NCBI RefSeq assembly: GCF_905220565.1
Contig: NC_059406.1
Coordinates: 11,542,001-11,606,000, forward strand
Direction: 5' to 3'
Source: Melitaea cinxia
Taxonomy: Eukaryota > Arthropoda > Insecta > Lepidoptera > Nymphalidae
DNA length: 64,000 nucleotides
Positions 36,052 through 48,988 of the stretch are shown here, one piece after another. Position 1 is the first letter of the stretch. Each line of letters begins with the position of its first letter. A model generated the notes under the pieces. That model was given only the letters and a program-made list of their open reading frames with translations. It made no database searches and was not told the DNA's origin. Both the position numbers and the translations under genes were made by a program.

Positions 36052-36324
36052 TTTTTAACCCACTTCTAAGAAGGAAAAGGTTCTTAATTCGACTTCAGAA
36101 CTTTTTATTGGGTGAACCGATTTCAATGATTCCTTTTCAATTAAAAGGTGGTAGTTATCATGTGGTTCCTTTTTAAATTTGATCGGGATCTAACTACTAT
36201 CTTTTTTTACTAATATTAATCTTTCATAACGCGTAATTACTTTACTATTTCTTCGTCTACCACCATTGTATAGCTTGCGGGTGTATTTGAAGTCGCGGTT
36301 TTTTCGTTTGCAAGCAAACACAAT
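36052..36324 (+). repeat. R1 element, deleted copy
   Basis: It starts TTTTTAACCCACTTCTAAG and ends GTTTGCAAGCAAAC. It has one module only (about 273 bp), and both ends are diverged. Confidence 0.7.
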
Positions 36325-37865
36325 AAGTAAGACACATTTACTTCGTTATATAATAATAGTTTTCTTACAATCATTTGCAAATATTTTGTGAGACAAAGCA
36401 ATAAGGCAAAGTACCTACGTAAAACTAAAACGAATGATGTTTGTCAATTTTTTTAATTGAAAATTGATGAAATAGATCAAGTCCTATACTATAATACTTT
36501 TATAACTATAATTTAAGTCACGATTACGTCAGAATATTATTACGACAACAAGCAAACACTCTGATTAACACCTTTATACTTACTTTTAATGTCTTATGAA
36601 TTAGGTATGACATTTATAAAAAGCCGCTGGCAAGACATTATTAGTATTGCATACGACGTTGTTACGTAAATATGTCTTATCTTTTCATTTCAATTACAGT
36701 TCTAATAATATTACTGTGTGCCTAAAGGGATTAAAAAAACCCTAATATTAAAATAGAAAGATTTTTCTTTGCAGCATTATAGGTGGCGAAATAAATTTAT
36801 GGAAATTAATTTAAAAATTGTGTTTTCTTCGCTCTCTCGTGAAATCATAAATATTCAACTCTGCAAACATTGGATACACATATTATATACATAAATACTT
36901 TCATTTAACAGTTCTTTCATCTTAGTAAAATTTTCTATGAGACAATTTGCAAAAACTATTTAAAAAGGCAGAAAAAAATTGCTTATTTACTTTTATTTAT
37001 TATTTGGAATGCCAAAAAGGTTCCTAGACTTTGATAAGTCAAATATGTTTGTTTGGTACCAAATGAAAATAAACTACAACCTTAAAGTTGCTAACTGAAA
37101 TAGAATTACTAATTATAACATTAACCAAAGAAAAACTCGTTGGGTAAATTTTGAGTATTAGATTAGTTTTAGGTGTTTTAATTCTACTTACTACTACTCA
37201 GTTTTATGTTGAATTATTATAAAATACATAAAGTTGTGTTCGTGTGGTGAAGAAGATTTTTATGGAATTATATTTACAGATATATATAAATTATGATTTT
37301 TTAAGATTTTTAATACAATTAATATATATATATATATATATAATTAATATATATATGTTATAAATTTAGAATAATTTTCGTGATGATTTTTTAAGATGTA
37401 TAAAGTACCATTTTTCATTTTTTCAAGCCGTGAATTTGTTGAGATTGACTAAACAATGTAAATGTAAATGAAATTTACTTCAATAATATTTTCAAAAATA
37501 TTTTTGAGTAATGTAAAAGTTTACTTCAGACTTCGTCAGACTTGTTTGCTGTGTACCAACTTTAGTTAAATAAATTTTAAGACTATTATATAAACTTCTT
37601 CACGCGAAGCGTTCAACTGAAAGGTCAATGTTGTTTTAATTTATTGTTGGCATTAAAATTGTGAGCAATTCACTAACTACGTCTTAATGTATTAAACTTC
37701 ATTTATGTTTTGCAGTCATATATTACCTTTGACGCTATTTACTGATAGCACTTAATGAGAAAATCTACAATCAAAATTTCTAACAAATTCGTATCTAATT
37801 CTTTAAGCCTAGGTATTATATTTACAAATTTCCAGAACACGCACGCTTTACAGAAGTTCATAGCA
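36325..37865. other. Intergenic AT-rich DNA
   Basis: Contains an (AT)-rich palindromic stretch at about 37318-37356. Nothing else recognised. Confidence 0.4.
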
Positions 37866-38085
37866 TATATGCATACCAGCTGACCTGGCGAACTTCGTAT
37901 CACCTTATTTTTTTCTGAAATATAATAATAACATAATATATCAAAATAAAGTATAGCCTATCTTTTAAGTTGGATCAAACTGCACACGGTGTGCAAATTT
38001 GACTAAAATCGGTTAAGTAGTTTAGGAGTCCATTGAGGACAAACATTGTGACACGAGATTTATATATATTAAGATGTTCATAGCA
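37866..38085 (+). repeat. Dispersed element, single copy here
   Basis: It starts near ACCAGCTGACCTGGCGAACT and ends GACACGAGATTTATATATAT. The CCGGTTAAGTAGTTTAGGAG-type interior is familiar from lepidopteran non-autonomous repeats. Confidence 0.55.
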
Positions 38086-38727
38086 CTAGAAGTCAAAACA
38101 ATTTTTTTTGAACTTTTTATATACTCGTGTGTTTCACAATAAAGAAAAATCTAATGTCTTTCTCTAGGACTATCACGAAGCGTAAGTAAGTGATCACAGC
38201 AATGGTCAACCTACTTAGCACTTTCTGTTTGTATAATGTTTATCCAGATTTCTGATACAGGTGTAAACCCTAGTGGCAGTCCTTGAGTGTGATGCGTATA
38301 ATATCATTATACTTTATCACTTTTTTTTTATCACTATTGTGAATATCCTAATATGTCAAACGTAAGCAGTGCAGAAAGCATTAAAATCAACACTGGTAAA
38401 ACATCCTAGCTATTTGTAGTGTTACTACACTATATATATAGATAATAATAAATATTTGTGTTTAGTTTGGTAAAACGAAATTTATCACAACATCACGTCA
38501 AGTTTCTATTCATCATTAGATTATATTTATTACTTTAAAGCTTAAACCTACCCCACATAATTAAATGTAACGTTTGATAAATTATTTCCCAAAAAGGCGT
38601 AAATACGTGTCTGTGAAAACCGATATTGGAAACTGGAACTGATTCAACTACTGTAGTAGATGCGAAACAATTTAATTTGGTTTCAAAGGTATTTTTACCT
38701 GTGTAGTGAGCAGGTTGATTGAGATAT
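38086..38727. other. Intergenic DNA, nothing recognised
   Basis: No supportable feature. Confidence 0.4.
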
Positions 38728-39000
38728 GTTTTTTTTTTATATAACTAGATCGGCAAACAAGCGTACGGTTCAGCTACGGTAAGCGATTACCGTAGCTTAT
38801 AGACATCTGCAACACCAGAATCATCGCAAGTGCCTTGCCGACCCCATCCCCAGTTCCCCAAAGGCTCTGGTCACCTTACTCACCAACAGGAACTAGCTGT
38901 GATCAGGATTTAGCTGTGATCTTCTGTAAGGTCGAGGTACTACCCCAGTCGGGCTGCTCCATATTTTAGAAGGACCTGCTGTACCCTACCTCAGTTAATG
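38728..39000 (-). repeat. R2 SINE-like element, reversed
   Basis: The poly-T at about 38729 is the reversed tail. CCGTAGCTTATAGACATCTG and CAGTCGGGCTGCTCC mark the body. The body has lost some bases near 38890-38915. Confidence 0.75.
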
Positions 39001-39428
39001 TATTAGTAAGTGCATTGTTTTCGTTTTAGTTTACATATACAGTGCAAAATATATATAATGCAAAATTTTGATCTATGAACTTGAATATTTTTAACACACA
39101 TGGGCTCGATGGAGACTTTTGGCACTTTACTTCTCCTGATGTATCCAGAGGCTCTAGCAAAATTCATCTATGTCGGAGTTTTTGTTATTTGATCACTACT
39201 TCCGTATCTAATTTGCAGTTGCGTACAAACTTGACGTGTAATGAAATAACGTTAGTCGCGTTAGCTAGATATCTTATACTATTACTATTGCACTATACTG
39301 AACCCCATAAATTTATAACTTAGTTTTAAATCTTGCAACGGTTTTGACAGAGTTTCAACTTAGAAGCAGTAGAGTATTTTTACCAAGCTTGTCTAATGAA
39401 ACTTTAACATATATTAAGCAAATATAGC
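39001..39428. other. Intergenic DNA with an unsupported open frame
   Basis: An 82-codon frame (39075-39323, +) shows no motif, splice context or homologue that I recognise. Confidence 0.35.
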
Positions 39429-39582
39429 AGCAGCGTCTTCGGTGCGACAAAGCCAGTACTGCGGTCACCAACCCGCCTGCCCAGCGTGGTGACTATGGGC
39501 AACACACATGAATTCACGCTATTTTTGGCGTAAACTTGTGGAAGCCTATGTCCAGCAGTGGACTGTATAGGCTGTAATGTAA
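39429..39582 (+). repeat. R3 repeat, 3' half
   Basis: Same extent as the copy at 25459: GCAGCGTCTTCGGTGCGACA through CCAGCAGTGGACTGTATAGG. Confidence 0.75.
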
Positions 39583-40417
39583 GCAAATATAATATTCGAA
39601 CATCGTAATAATCTGATCTTATCTAAATATCTGATGAAGAAATTGACTTAAACAAGGAAACAACGAATTGCCTTGAGTTTTGGTTCATTTGATTAGTGGC
39701 AAGACGCACAAAATATAGTGACGAGTATTTGATATACAACGTGTTATTAAACGGGCGTCCTTCTATTAAACTGCGATATCAAAATCGATATTGTAACCTA
39801 AATATAATAATTAATAAATAAATTTCTTATAACATTTTATGTTACTTAGGTTATAGGTACAACGTACGTTTTTCTTTAACGTTATCTGTACTTATACTGC
39901 TATGGCCCTAAGCGAAAGGACACCAGCTTAATAATATGTTGTATAAGGAAGGAAGCTACAGTAGAATTTTTCTACGGTTGCGGGTTTGAAACCGATTTTA
40001 GTATTTATATTACATTTGGTTTTGGAGAATCTTATATATATATATATGATGACGATTTAAACAGGGAAAATGCAAATAAAATAAACATGTACATACATGT
40101 TTCGTCATTTCCGGAAATAATGTATTCTTTCTGCAGAAAAAATAAAAAAAAAATTATACGAATCAAAAGTAAAGTAAAAAAGAAAGGTTGGGAATTAGAA
40201 GTCACTTAAAATCGTTTAGAAAAATGTAGCCGCTTTTACAAAGAAAGTTTAAAAGTATTGTCTGAAACATTTTTAAGTACTAACTTTGAAAGGGATTTTC
40301 TACTGTTTAAAAATATTTCTTTTATAATACTTCTAAGCTGCTTCTAAAATATATACAACAATAAAAAACACTAACATTATGTAGACTAATAAAAGTAAAT
40401 ATACAAAATACTTACAC
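39583..40417. other. Intergenic DNA, nothing recognised
   Basis: No supportable feature apart from short AT runs. Confidence 0.4.
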
Positions 40418-40650
40418 TATGACTAGCTCGTTGGCGCAGTTTGTAGTGCCCTGCTTTCTGTTCCGCGGGTTGCGGGTTTGATTTCCCGCTTTAGTCTGGG
40501 TGTAACATTTGTATTTATATATGTATCATTTCTATGTATATTTATAAAAAAAAAATAGTTATAACAGTCGATTGCTACCTGTAACACAAGCATTAAGTTG
40601 CTTACCATAGGAACAGACGACCTCGTGTGTATGTTATAAGATATTTAGTC
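40418..40650 (+). repeat. R6 tRNA-derived SINE
   Basis: The head GACTAGCTCGTTGGCGCAGT is A-box-like; GGGTTTGATTTCCCGC occupies the B-box position. The body includes TCTGGGTGTAACATTTGTAT and CATTAAGTTGCTTACC. The layout fits a lepidopteran tRNA-derived SINE family distinct from R4. Confidence 0.7.
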
Positions 40651-40798
40651 ATTTAGTTATTTAACTTATTGACGTACTAAAAAGAAAGCAAGGTAAAGTA
40701 GTATTAACTACGCGAATTAAATTTTCTGACACATGTACTTATTGCATACTATTGATCGAATTGCAATCATACATGCCGGTTCTCATACAGATTGGAAA

Positions 40799-41401
40799 TT
40801 GTGTTTGCTCGCAAACGAAAAAAAACCGACTTCAATTACATCGACGAGTAATACAACGTAGATCGACGAAAAAATAGTCAAGTAACTACGCGTTATCAAA
40901 GATTACTCAAAAAGTAGTTATCAGATCTCAATAAAATTTATATGTGACCACATGACAAACATCAGCTTTCGATTAAATTAAAAATTATTAAAATCGGTAC
41001 ACCCAGTAAAAAGTTATTGCGGATTTTCATGAATTTCCCTCGATTTCACTGGGATCCCATCATCAGATCCTGGTTTCCTTATCATGGTACTAACTAGGGA
41101 TATCTTTTTTCCAACAAAAAAAGAATTATCAAAATCGGTACATCCAGTAAAAAGTTATGTCGTATAATACAACGTCGGTCGACGAAAAAAGCTTCAAGTA
41201 AAAACGCATAATTAGATATAACTCGAAAAGTTATGGTTAGATCTCAAATAAATTTAAATGGGACCAATTGAAACACACCACCTTTCGATTTAAAAAAAAA
41301 TGTCGAAATCGGTCCACACGGTCAAAAGTTCTAAGGTAACATACATTAAAAAAAAATACAGTCGAATTGAGAACCTCCTCCTTTTTTGGAAGTCGGTTAA
41401 T
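40799..41401 (-). repeat. R1 element, full length
   Basis: It opens with GTTTGCTCGCAAAC and closes GGAAGTCGGTT. It is nearly colinear with the copies at 1211 and 18316. Confidence 0.8.
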
Positions 41402-41639
41402 GAGAAATTGTGTATAGGGGCGAGTTAAACAAGAAACAGTATGGAAAACCTAAACAAGAAAGAAAAGATTAGTTTAATAAGATGAAGATAACGAACTAAC
41501 TGGAATCAATTTCGCAATAAGCTTATAAAAAATCTTTTTTCCGTCATACATATATTTGTTGGTTATTTCTTGACTATACTTGTATGTAAATTGTTTGTGT
41601 AAGAATTTTTATAATTAAAGAATGTTACTTCAGTACTCT

Positions 41640-42105
41640 TTGTATACATTTATCTGACTGATTCACTCATTCATTGGCCTTAGTCCGTCTCTTGCAGACG
41701 ATTTAGAGAAGTGTCCTCTCCACAGACAGACACACTAGGGCTCTCACCTAGGACACTCTCACCTAGGACACTCTCACCTAGGACACTCTCACCTAGGACA
41801 CTCTTCAGGAACACGCAGAGTTTCCCAAGCTCTGCGCCACCCTCTCGACCTCACTGGCTAGGCCCACAGGAACGACGAGTCGATACGTGTGGAGCCAGTT
41901 CGGCTGCAGGAGTCTTTCGCATTTTATTGCTATGCCACGAATGACCGACGGAGACTTGATTCCGGGTTTCAACTGAAGTTTTCCTTCTCCAGAACTCTCA
42001 TCATTTTGAACCAAGTTTATCCCTCGGTCGCCTTTTACGACCCCCACGGGAAGAAAGAGGGAGGTACTATTCTACTCGGCCGACACCACACGACAAATCT
42101 GACTG
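41640..42105. repeat. TE-derived segment with 15-bp minisatellite
   Basis: CTCTCACCTAGGACA is repeated four times without change at 41741-41800. The flanking GC-rich sequence (CTGGCTAGGCCCACAGGAAC; GTCGCCTTTTACGACCCCCA; ACGGGAAGAAAGAGGGAGG) resembles the R3 5' part and other LINE-derived material. Open frames here, including one that reads the minisatellite as LSPRT repeats, are not considered genes. Confidence 0.6.
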
Positions 42106-42655
42106 ATAATATAGCATTAAAAAGGCACGAGTTTTCAATAGTAAAAATATCAGAATAATATAGATGTTGTAGGTCCCAATATACTATGTGTTCTGTAGAT
42201 TTATTGTAATGGTCTTTAGCATATATATAACAACATCGATTTGCCATCCTTAGAAATTGTGGTTCGCTACGATCGTGTTGAGATTGCTTTGCCAAATTCT
42301 ATTTGTGCACGTGTATCTAAGCTTAGGTCTTATAACCAGAGACGTGTTCTATACGAATTCTGAACTAAATTAGAGTTATATTGAATACAAGGAAGCGATA
42401 TATTTGGCGACTATATGCATAAATCCCTGAAATATATGTACACGCATAACTTCCAAACGAATGTTATACTAACGTTGTTCTTAGGACAAAGCTGGTGTAT
42501 ATTTTAACAATATTTTTTTATCATAAGATGTATGTTCTTTGCAATTTCGTTATTATTTTTCTCATAAATAAATAAAAAATCCATTTTTTTAATCTAAATC
42601 TAATCTCTAATCTAATCTAAAATCATTAGTCTAAAAATTAAGTTTCACTTTTCTA
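42106..42655. other. Intergenic DNA with TAATC-rich run
   Basis: CTAAATCTAATCTCTAATC low-complexity sequence at about 42592-42620. Nothing else recognised. Confidence 0.4.
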
Positions 42656-43477
42656 ATTACAAAAAATTATTTTCAACCCCTTTTTTACTTATTTAACCCG
42701 GTCCTGTCACAAAATCCATTCTTAGCTGACTTTTACTAACTATAAACTACTACTGAGTCATTTTCAAGTTTGTAGCATAAAAGAATTAGGTTCGTTTATA
42801 AAATCTTTGGGGTACCCTTAACCTCCTTAATGCAGCTTTGTCGCAAGTTTCATTCTAGAGGCATCTACAATAAACCCCTTTAATTTGGCCCTACACATGG
42901 CTCTGCGAAATTTCAAGCTTGAAGTACAAAATTGTAGGACTTTTGTACAAACTTGCTCGAGCCCGTATATCATCTTAATCTGGTTCCGTACACAAAATTC
43001 ATTCTTAGCAGACGTTTTCTAATTATAAACCACCACTGTGATAATTTTCAAGTTTCGAGCACAAAATATGTAGAATTAAATAAAAACTATTGAGCCCTTA
43101 GACTTTTTTAGCCCTGTCACAAAATCCGTTGTTAGAGGACGCCTACTAACAATTTACTACCTCTCAGTTAAATTATATGTTCACAGCACGCAAAATGAAG
43201 AACTTTTGTTAAAACTTGTTTGAGCCCTTAGACCTTTCGATGTGGCCCTACTCACGAAATCTATTCTTATTGGACGTCCACCAACTATTATCTTTCTGAC
43301 AAATTTCAAGCTTATTGCAAAAAAAAATGAAGGACTTTCATACAAACTTGTGAGAGCCCTTAAACCCCTTTAATTTAGCACCTACCTACCTACTACCTTC
43401 CTACCAAACTTCATCTTTATGGGTCCAACAGTTTTTGAAATTTCGCATTGACTCAACGATTTTATATCTTTTTATAT
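42656..43477 (+). repeat. Diverged relative of the 282-bp array
   Basis: The phrase CACAAAATCCATTCTTAGC recurs in altered form at about 42708, 42991, 43118 and 43253, with TTTCAAG and GACTTTTGTACAAACTTG motifs between. The units are much more diverged than those at 27398-28505, and the spacing is irregular (283, 127 and 135 bp). Confidence 0.6.
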
Positions 43478-43705
43478 ATAAAATTCTTGTATCACAATGT
43501 TAGTTACAATATTCCTCCGAAACGGCTGGACCGATTTTTATGAAATATTGTGTGCATATCGGGTAGGTCTCAGAATCAGCCAACATCTATTTTTCACAGC
43601 CCTAGCTTATAAGGGGGGGATAAAGGGGGTTAATAACATATATAGCAAAACAACGTTTGCGGAGTCAGCTTGTAACTTTATATGTATAGAAAATTTCCTG
43701 TGACA
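43478..43705 (+). repeat. Dispersed element (AAACGGCTGGACCGATTTTT type)
   Basis: The ACAATGTTAGTTACAATATT...AAACGGCTGGACCGATTTTT...AAAACAACGTTTGCGGAGTC layout is a common lepidopteran non-autonomous repeat. A related one lies at 45475-45670. Confidence 0.5.
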
Positions 43706-43745
43706 ATACAACCTGGTACAATGAAACAGTTATATAAAAATATCA

Positions 43746-43751
43746 TTTATT
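43746..43751 (-). promoter_or_regulatory. Candidate polyadenylation signal of the GPCR gene
   Basis: AATAAA on the minus strand (context GGAATAAATGA) about 360 bp past the stop codon; another AATAAA lies at 43796-43801. Either could end the receptor transcript. Confidence 0.45.
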
Positions 43752-44113
43752 CCAAACACCAATCGAGCAATCAATATCATAAAATATACATTACATTTAT
43801 TTTAAGTAATATATAGAAACAGACGGAAATATAATAAGACTTTAAAGATTAACATAAAAAAAATTAACATACTGTGAATGTTAAATACATAATAAACAGG
43901 AGATAAACAGGTGTGAGTGGCAAACAATTGAAGCGAAGTAAAACAGAAAACTATTGTTATTAAAAAAAAATAGAAAAAAACAGAATAATTATAAATATAT
44001 TGATGTATATATGTATAAAAATTTATAACTCAATTCTAAAATAAAGGTTAGGTGCACCGCTTCAACTAGGGGTAGTAGTAGTAGTATGTTACAAATTTTA
44101 TCCATTACACACT

Positions 44114-44290
44114 TCACTTATCAAACAGGTCTATCTTAGACTGCAAATTAAACACTTCACAGACTTTCTCAGGATTTAGATCCATTTGGTTCTCATTCCA
44201 ACTCCGCGCTGGGTCTGAATTGACGCTCGGAACAATAAGCGAACTCTCTTGAAAAGCTACGGTGTGATGACGTCGATATTTTGAATAATT
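44114..44290 (-). CDS. AKH/ACP-type neuropeptide GPCR, terminal exon (cytoplasmic tail)
   Basis: The acceptor TTTTATTTTCAG ends at 44291. In phase 0 the exon encodes NYSKYRRHHTVAFQESSLIV, PSVNSDPARSWNENQMDLNP, EKVCEVFNLQSKIDLFDK and TGA at 44116-44114. It is the last part of the intracellular tail of the receptor. The Ser/Thr-containing sequence could be phosphorylated by GRKs (inference). It is joined to the small exon at 47682-47618 by phase-0 splicing. No transmembrane segment is present, as expected for the tail. Confidence 0.85.
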   Translation of the reverse strand, partial: NYSKYRRHHTVAFQESSLIVPSVNSDPARSWNENQMDLNPEKVCEVFNLQSKIDLFDK

Positions 44291-44913
44291 CTGAAAATAA
44301 AAAAATATTAAATACAGATAAAAATCTAAAAATCTTAATATTTTTTGATTTTGAAAATTTACTATCGTTTTTTGGAGTTTACTTCTTTATAAACGATTTA
44401 AGGCCCGTGGTGTTAAAATATAGGGTGTGACGCTGACGCTTAGCGATGCTGACGCTTAAAGTCCTTACCTAAGCTTTCAGTTATATTTGTTTGACGTAAA
44501 CATAATAGTAGACCAGGACTTACTATACGACTCTAGTTACGATACGAAAAGCAAGCGTCAATTTATGTTTCATATAATAGTCATATAATATTTACGTTTT
44601 AATTTTCGCATTTTATTGTTTTAATTATTTATAATTTAATACAATTGATAGATTATTTTATTTACTTAATATTTCGATAATCGTTGGTAATGTCTTATAC
44701 TCTAGTCGCATATCGGAGCTGACACAGTGACTTGTAGCATGTAGTTTATAGTCAATATTTTTCCATAAATAAGCTTCCTATTCATTAAAGCACATTATCA
44801 TATAACATGAATTCTAAGTAGCCAGTAATCCCATAACTATGAACGTCACCAGTGATACTGATCTCTTATATTTTAATCTAAAAGTTTAGTGATCACAAAA
44901 AAATCAATTTAAA
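44291..44913. other. Intron of the GPCR gene
   Basis: AT-rich sequence, nothing recognised. Confidence 0.4.
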
Positions 44914-45248
44914 TCATCATCATCATCATTACAACCTATACAGTCCACTGCTGGACATAGGCCTCCACAAGTTTACGCCAAAAATAACGTGAACTCATGT
45001 GTTTTGCCCATAGTCACCACGCTGGGCAAGCGGGTTGGTGACCGCAGTACTGGCTTTGTCGCACCAAAGACGCTGCTGCCCGTCTTCGGCCTGTGTATTT
45101 CAAAGCCAGCAGTTGGATGGTTATCCCGCCATCGGTCGGCTTCTTAAGTTCCAAGATGGTTGTGGAACCTTGTTATCCCTTAGTCGCCTCTTACGACACC
45201 CACGGGAAGAGAGGGGGTGGCTAAATTCTTTAGTGCCGTAGCCACACA
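44914..45248 (-). repeat. R3 repeat, full length, reversed
   Basis: (CAT)n at 44916-44930 is the reversed tail. It is followed by the CAGTCCACTGCTGGACATAG complement of the tail and the whole body to CACGGGAAGAGAGGGGGTGG. The best-preserved copy of the family in the window. Confidence 0.8.
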
Positions 45249-47617
45249 GCACAATTTAAATAAATATAACAAACTAAGATCAGATTAAAGCGAGACTGAT
45301 TTTAACAAACTTAAATTAAACAACAACAAACAAGACAAAATAACGAAAATAGAGGCTTAAAATACTGAGTAAGAGAACTAATAAAAAGGTTACACACATT
45401 AAATATAATAAAAGCAATTTTAATTAATAATTATTATTTACTTATTTATCAGATCTATATCATAGATATCAGATATTTATATATATAAAATCGTGTATGT
45501 TAGCGATAAACTCCAAAACTACTGAACTAACTGTTATCAAATTTTGTAAGCATCTGTAATTAGGTCCAACTTGGGAGATAGGGTAGTTTTTATCTCAATT
45601 AGCGCTGCTATCGCTATGTAAGTAATCAAATTTGGTAGCGGTTTTCCGGGCAAAACAACGTCTGATGGCTAGTATATTATAATTCTATGTAAATTCTTAG
45701 TCATCGTGTGAAATAAAATTTCAAAACGTATTATAACTCTTTATTGAATTTTCAATGAAAACCCAAACGACTTTTTTTCTAAGAATAGAGTAAACAGATA
45801 AATAATCAAATATCAGAGCCATTAGCACGTTACAGGAAAAAAAAGCTTTATTTGAATGACGAGATGTCGTTAACATATATCAGATAGGATATTGTGTTTG
45901 TATCAAATTGTATTGGAGATTCTAGCTGTTAATTTGGACATTATAGTAGGGATTCCGAATTAGAGACGATCTTCACGCATCTGCTTAATGGATGAAAATT
46001 ATTATTTTAATACATTTTTAATAATCAATTTTGAATTATGTAGCCTCGCCAGGAATGTTTAGGCAATCCTTTCCCGATTTTTTCCTAATATATTAAAATC
46101 AATATAAAATAATTTTCACCCATTAAGCAGATCGTTGAATATCATGTCTAGTTATAGACTATTCGGATTTTGAGCAAGTTAAAACAGAAGTGTCAAAAAT
46201 TTATCCTCAGCTTTTTAATAAAAACTGTCTATAATAATATATCTGCGTTAATAGAGTTATTCTGTAACAGGCAAATGCAGAATCGCAACGCTACAGATGT
46301 AAAACTATCAAATATCCCATTATACGAGGTTTTGGTACAACTAAAATTTATTAAATTAATTATAATTTTAAATTTATATAATTTTTTAATTAAATTAAAT
46401 TAAGAAGCATTATTTCGCATTGATTCGAGCGTCTTGTTTTCTTTACACGTCGTTTGAATTAGGTATTAGCATCGTTTTTGACTTTTTGCATTGCCTAGGT
46501 AAAAGCGTTACAGCTGTACGTTACGGCGATAGCTTTAAATATGTTCTAAGCGTTTACAAACGTGTTACAAATGTGATTTATTCCCTTACTTATGACGAGT
46601 AATTTACAATTTAAAAAAAAAAGCGTTTGAAGTATTTAATAACTTACAAAAGTTTTTCAATTAAAGTTAAATTTTAATAATTGTGATCGGATTCATTTCC
46701 GTTTAGGGTATAATAATTGTGATTGTTAAATTGAAAGAAAGGAAGCAAAGAAAGTTTATATTGTAATGCTTAAACGTGATTCTTTTACAACTCTTAAGTC
46801 TAAAAGGTTCTATTTTTTCGTTTTAATCAGGACATTTGAAGTTTTTGTGTTGTATTTTTAAACAGAAATGGTATATATTTAACTGGAATATAACATTTAT
46901 TTCTATTTATTACAGTTGTATAATAATATTAAAATATGGTGTTAGTGGCTAATATTTTCTTGTAATATATTTATTCATCATTGTTCATAGTCATCATAGT
47001 CATAGTCATTAGAAATGTACTTCCTATGTTTCGTTTGTGGCTATTATGAAGAAGAGAAATAAGTATGTCGAAAATAAAAATAACTCTGTCGTCTTCGTTT
47101 TATTGAAATTTATTAGTAACTAATAATGTTTAGTAGTGTCCAACATTTTTAGTAGGTATACTAAGACAGAATTTATTAGTTATATTTATTAAAAATGTAT
47201 ATCCTATGTCCTTCATATTCATTTATTTGTAAATTTATAACGAATGGTTCAATAATTTAAATAATAAAAATGTAACAGCTACCCTTCCATTCACCCTCAC
47301 AAACTTATGCATTTACAATAAGTGCAACAAAAAATTGTATTGTTTTAACTTTTATTTGTAGTTTACATAGTTTTCATTGTTATATAACATATACACTTTT
47401 TTTTCGCTCGGGCTAAAAGTAAAAGTTGAAGTTAAATAAATGAAAAGTCAAACCAAACAAAGAAATGCAAGCAGTATTAATGCCTCCTTTTTTAAACTCT
47501 TGTTTAAGTCTGTTATACTATAAAAAATTAAGTAAATATGTAAAATAACTAAATGGACCTGTGAAATAATGTTTCTTAATTTTCTAATACAAAAAAAAAA
47601 ATTATATATGAACTTAC
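45249..47617. other. GPCR intron with one dispersed element
   Basis: 45475-45670 resembles the element at 43478 (ATAAACTCCAAAACTACTGA...GGGCAAAACAACGTCTGATG). Frames at 46170-46403 and 46420-46602 (+) are unsupported. The rest is AT-rich with nothing recognised. Confidence 0.45.
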
Positions 47618-47682
47618 ATTGTTCGGACGAGCTGTAGTTTCCTTAGTAATCTTGCTGCCATATTTATCTATAGTTGAAATAC
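47618..47682 (-). CDS. AKH/ACP-type neuropeptide GPCR, 65-nt exon
   Basis: The acceptor TTTCAAATGCAG ends at 47683; the donor GTAAGT begins at 47617. It enters in phase 1: C from the previous exon plus GT makes Arg. It then encodes ISTIDKYGSKITKETTARPN and N, and leaves in phase 0. Both phases agree with the flanking exons, which is the main reason to accept so short an exon. It forms the proximal cytoplasmic tail. Confidence 0.8.
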
Positions 47683-47900
47683 CTGCATTTGAAATTTATA
47701 AATTACTAATGTTTAATATATATATGAAATAATAAGTATTATAATTAAATATTAATGACCTTATATTCATCGGTATATTCGTATTAAATCAAAATTTTAA
47801 AACGCTACTATAAAGTTAAATCTTCAGTGATAAAGTACGTATATTCAACTGTTTCATTTATTAACATATAAATGACGCCACATATAGAAAATATAATATA

Positions 47901-48327
47901 ATTGTGTTTGCTGGCAAACGCAAAAAACCGACTTCAATTACATCGACAAGTAATACAACGTAGGTAGATGAAAAAATAATCAGTAAATACCTACGCATTA
48001 TAAAAAATTACTCCAAAAGTTTTAATCAAATCTTAATGAAATTTAAATGTGACCACATGAAAAACATCGGCTTTCGATTAAATTAAAAATAATCAAAATC
48101 AGTACATCCCGTAAAAAGTTACGCGGATTTTCGAGGGTTTCCCTCGATTTCTCTGGGATCCCATCATCAGATCCTAGTTTCCTTGTCATGGTAACACACT
48201 TGGAATAACACCTTTGCAACAAAAAAAGAATTATCAAAATCGGTTCATAAAAGACGGAGTTATCCCCGAACATACATAAAAAAATATATGTACGGTCGAA
48301 TTGACTCCTTTTTTGAAGTTAGTTAAA
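47901..48327 (-). repeat. R1 element, damaged copy
   Basis: It opens with GTTTGCTGGCAAAC and ends near TTTTTTGAAGTTAGTT. The module nearest the 3' end is missing. Confidence 0.7.
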
Positions 48328-48639
48328 AATCTAATATTTTATGTAAAATTCACCAATATTGTGTATCTAAGTTATGTTATAACTAAATAATGTCAATCAC
48401 CGTTAATTATTGAGTATATATTAATTTTAGATTGTATAATACTTAAACCCTTTGGGTATAGTCACTAGTACACGTGTAAGACTAATTACATGGGTCACCG
48501 ATTGTAAAGTAATATCTAGGGCTACGAAGATACCCTCGTAAAACATTATTTAAATTTTCCATATATCGTATTTTTTTTAAATATCTATTTTAACTTTTTA
48601 ATTTGACACGTTTAGTAAATTTAATAATGCGCGACCATC

Positions 48640-48850
48640 TTTTTTGTAAGCGGTTGCCGTAGCCTATAAATGCGCCAAACATCAGAACAACATTGCAAGT
48701 GTATTGCCACCTTACTCACAATAAAGCACTACTTGAGACCAATGTTATTTGACTGTGTTCTTTTATATGGTTGTGGTACTTTCCCAGTCAGGCTGCTCCA
48801 GATTTTGAACAGGATATATTCTGATGTGCCCTACTTCGATAACACACGCC
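48640..48850 (-). repeat. R2 SINE-like element, diverged, reversed
   Basis: GCGGTTGCCGTAGCCTATAA, CAGTCAGGCTGCTCCAGATT and ATATTCTGATGTGCCCTACT match R2 in reverse. It lies in the GPCR intron, just past the exon at 48989. Confidence 0.65.
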
Positions 48851-48988
48851 TTATACAAAACTGTATAGTCTGAAAAGCTCGAGGACCTCTTTTTCTCGAA
48901 ATTTCGTTAACTTGAAAAGACACTTCCTTAACTAATAGTTGAGAATTCTTGCTTTCTAATAAATTCAAAAATAGCAAAAAATACATAC

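Noticed and set aside
41711..42295. Four overlapping frames, one with LSPRT repeats
   Set aside because: Repeat-derived GC-rich segment. The LSPRT run only reflects the 15-bp minisatellite.
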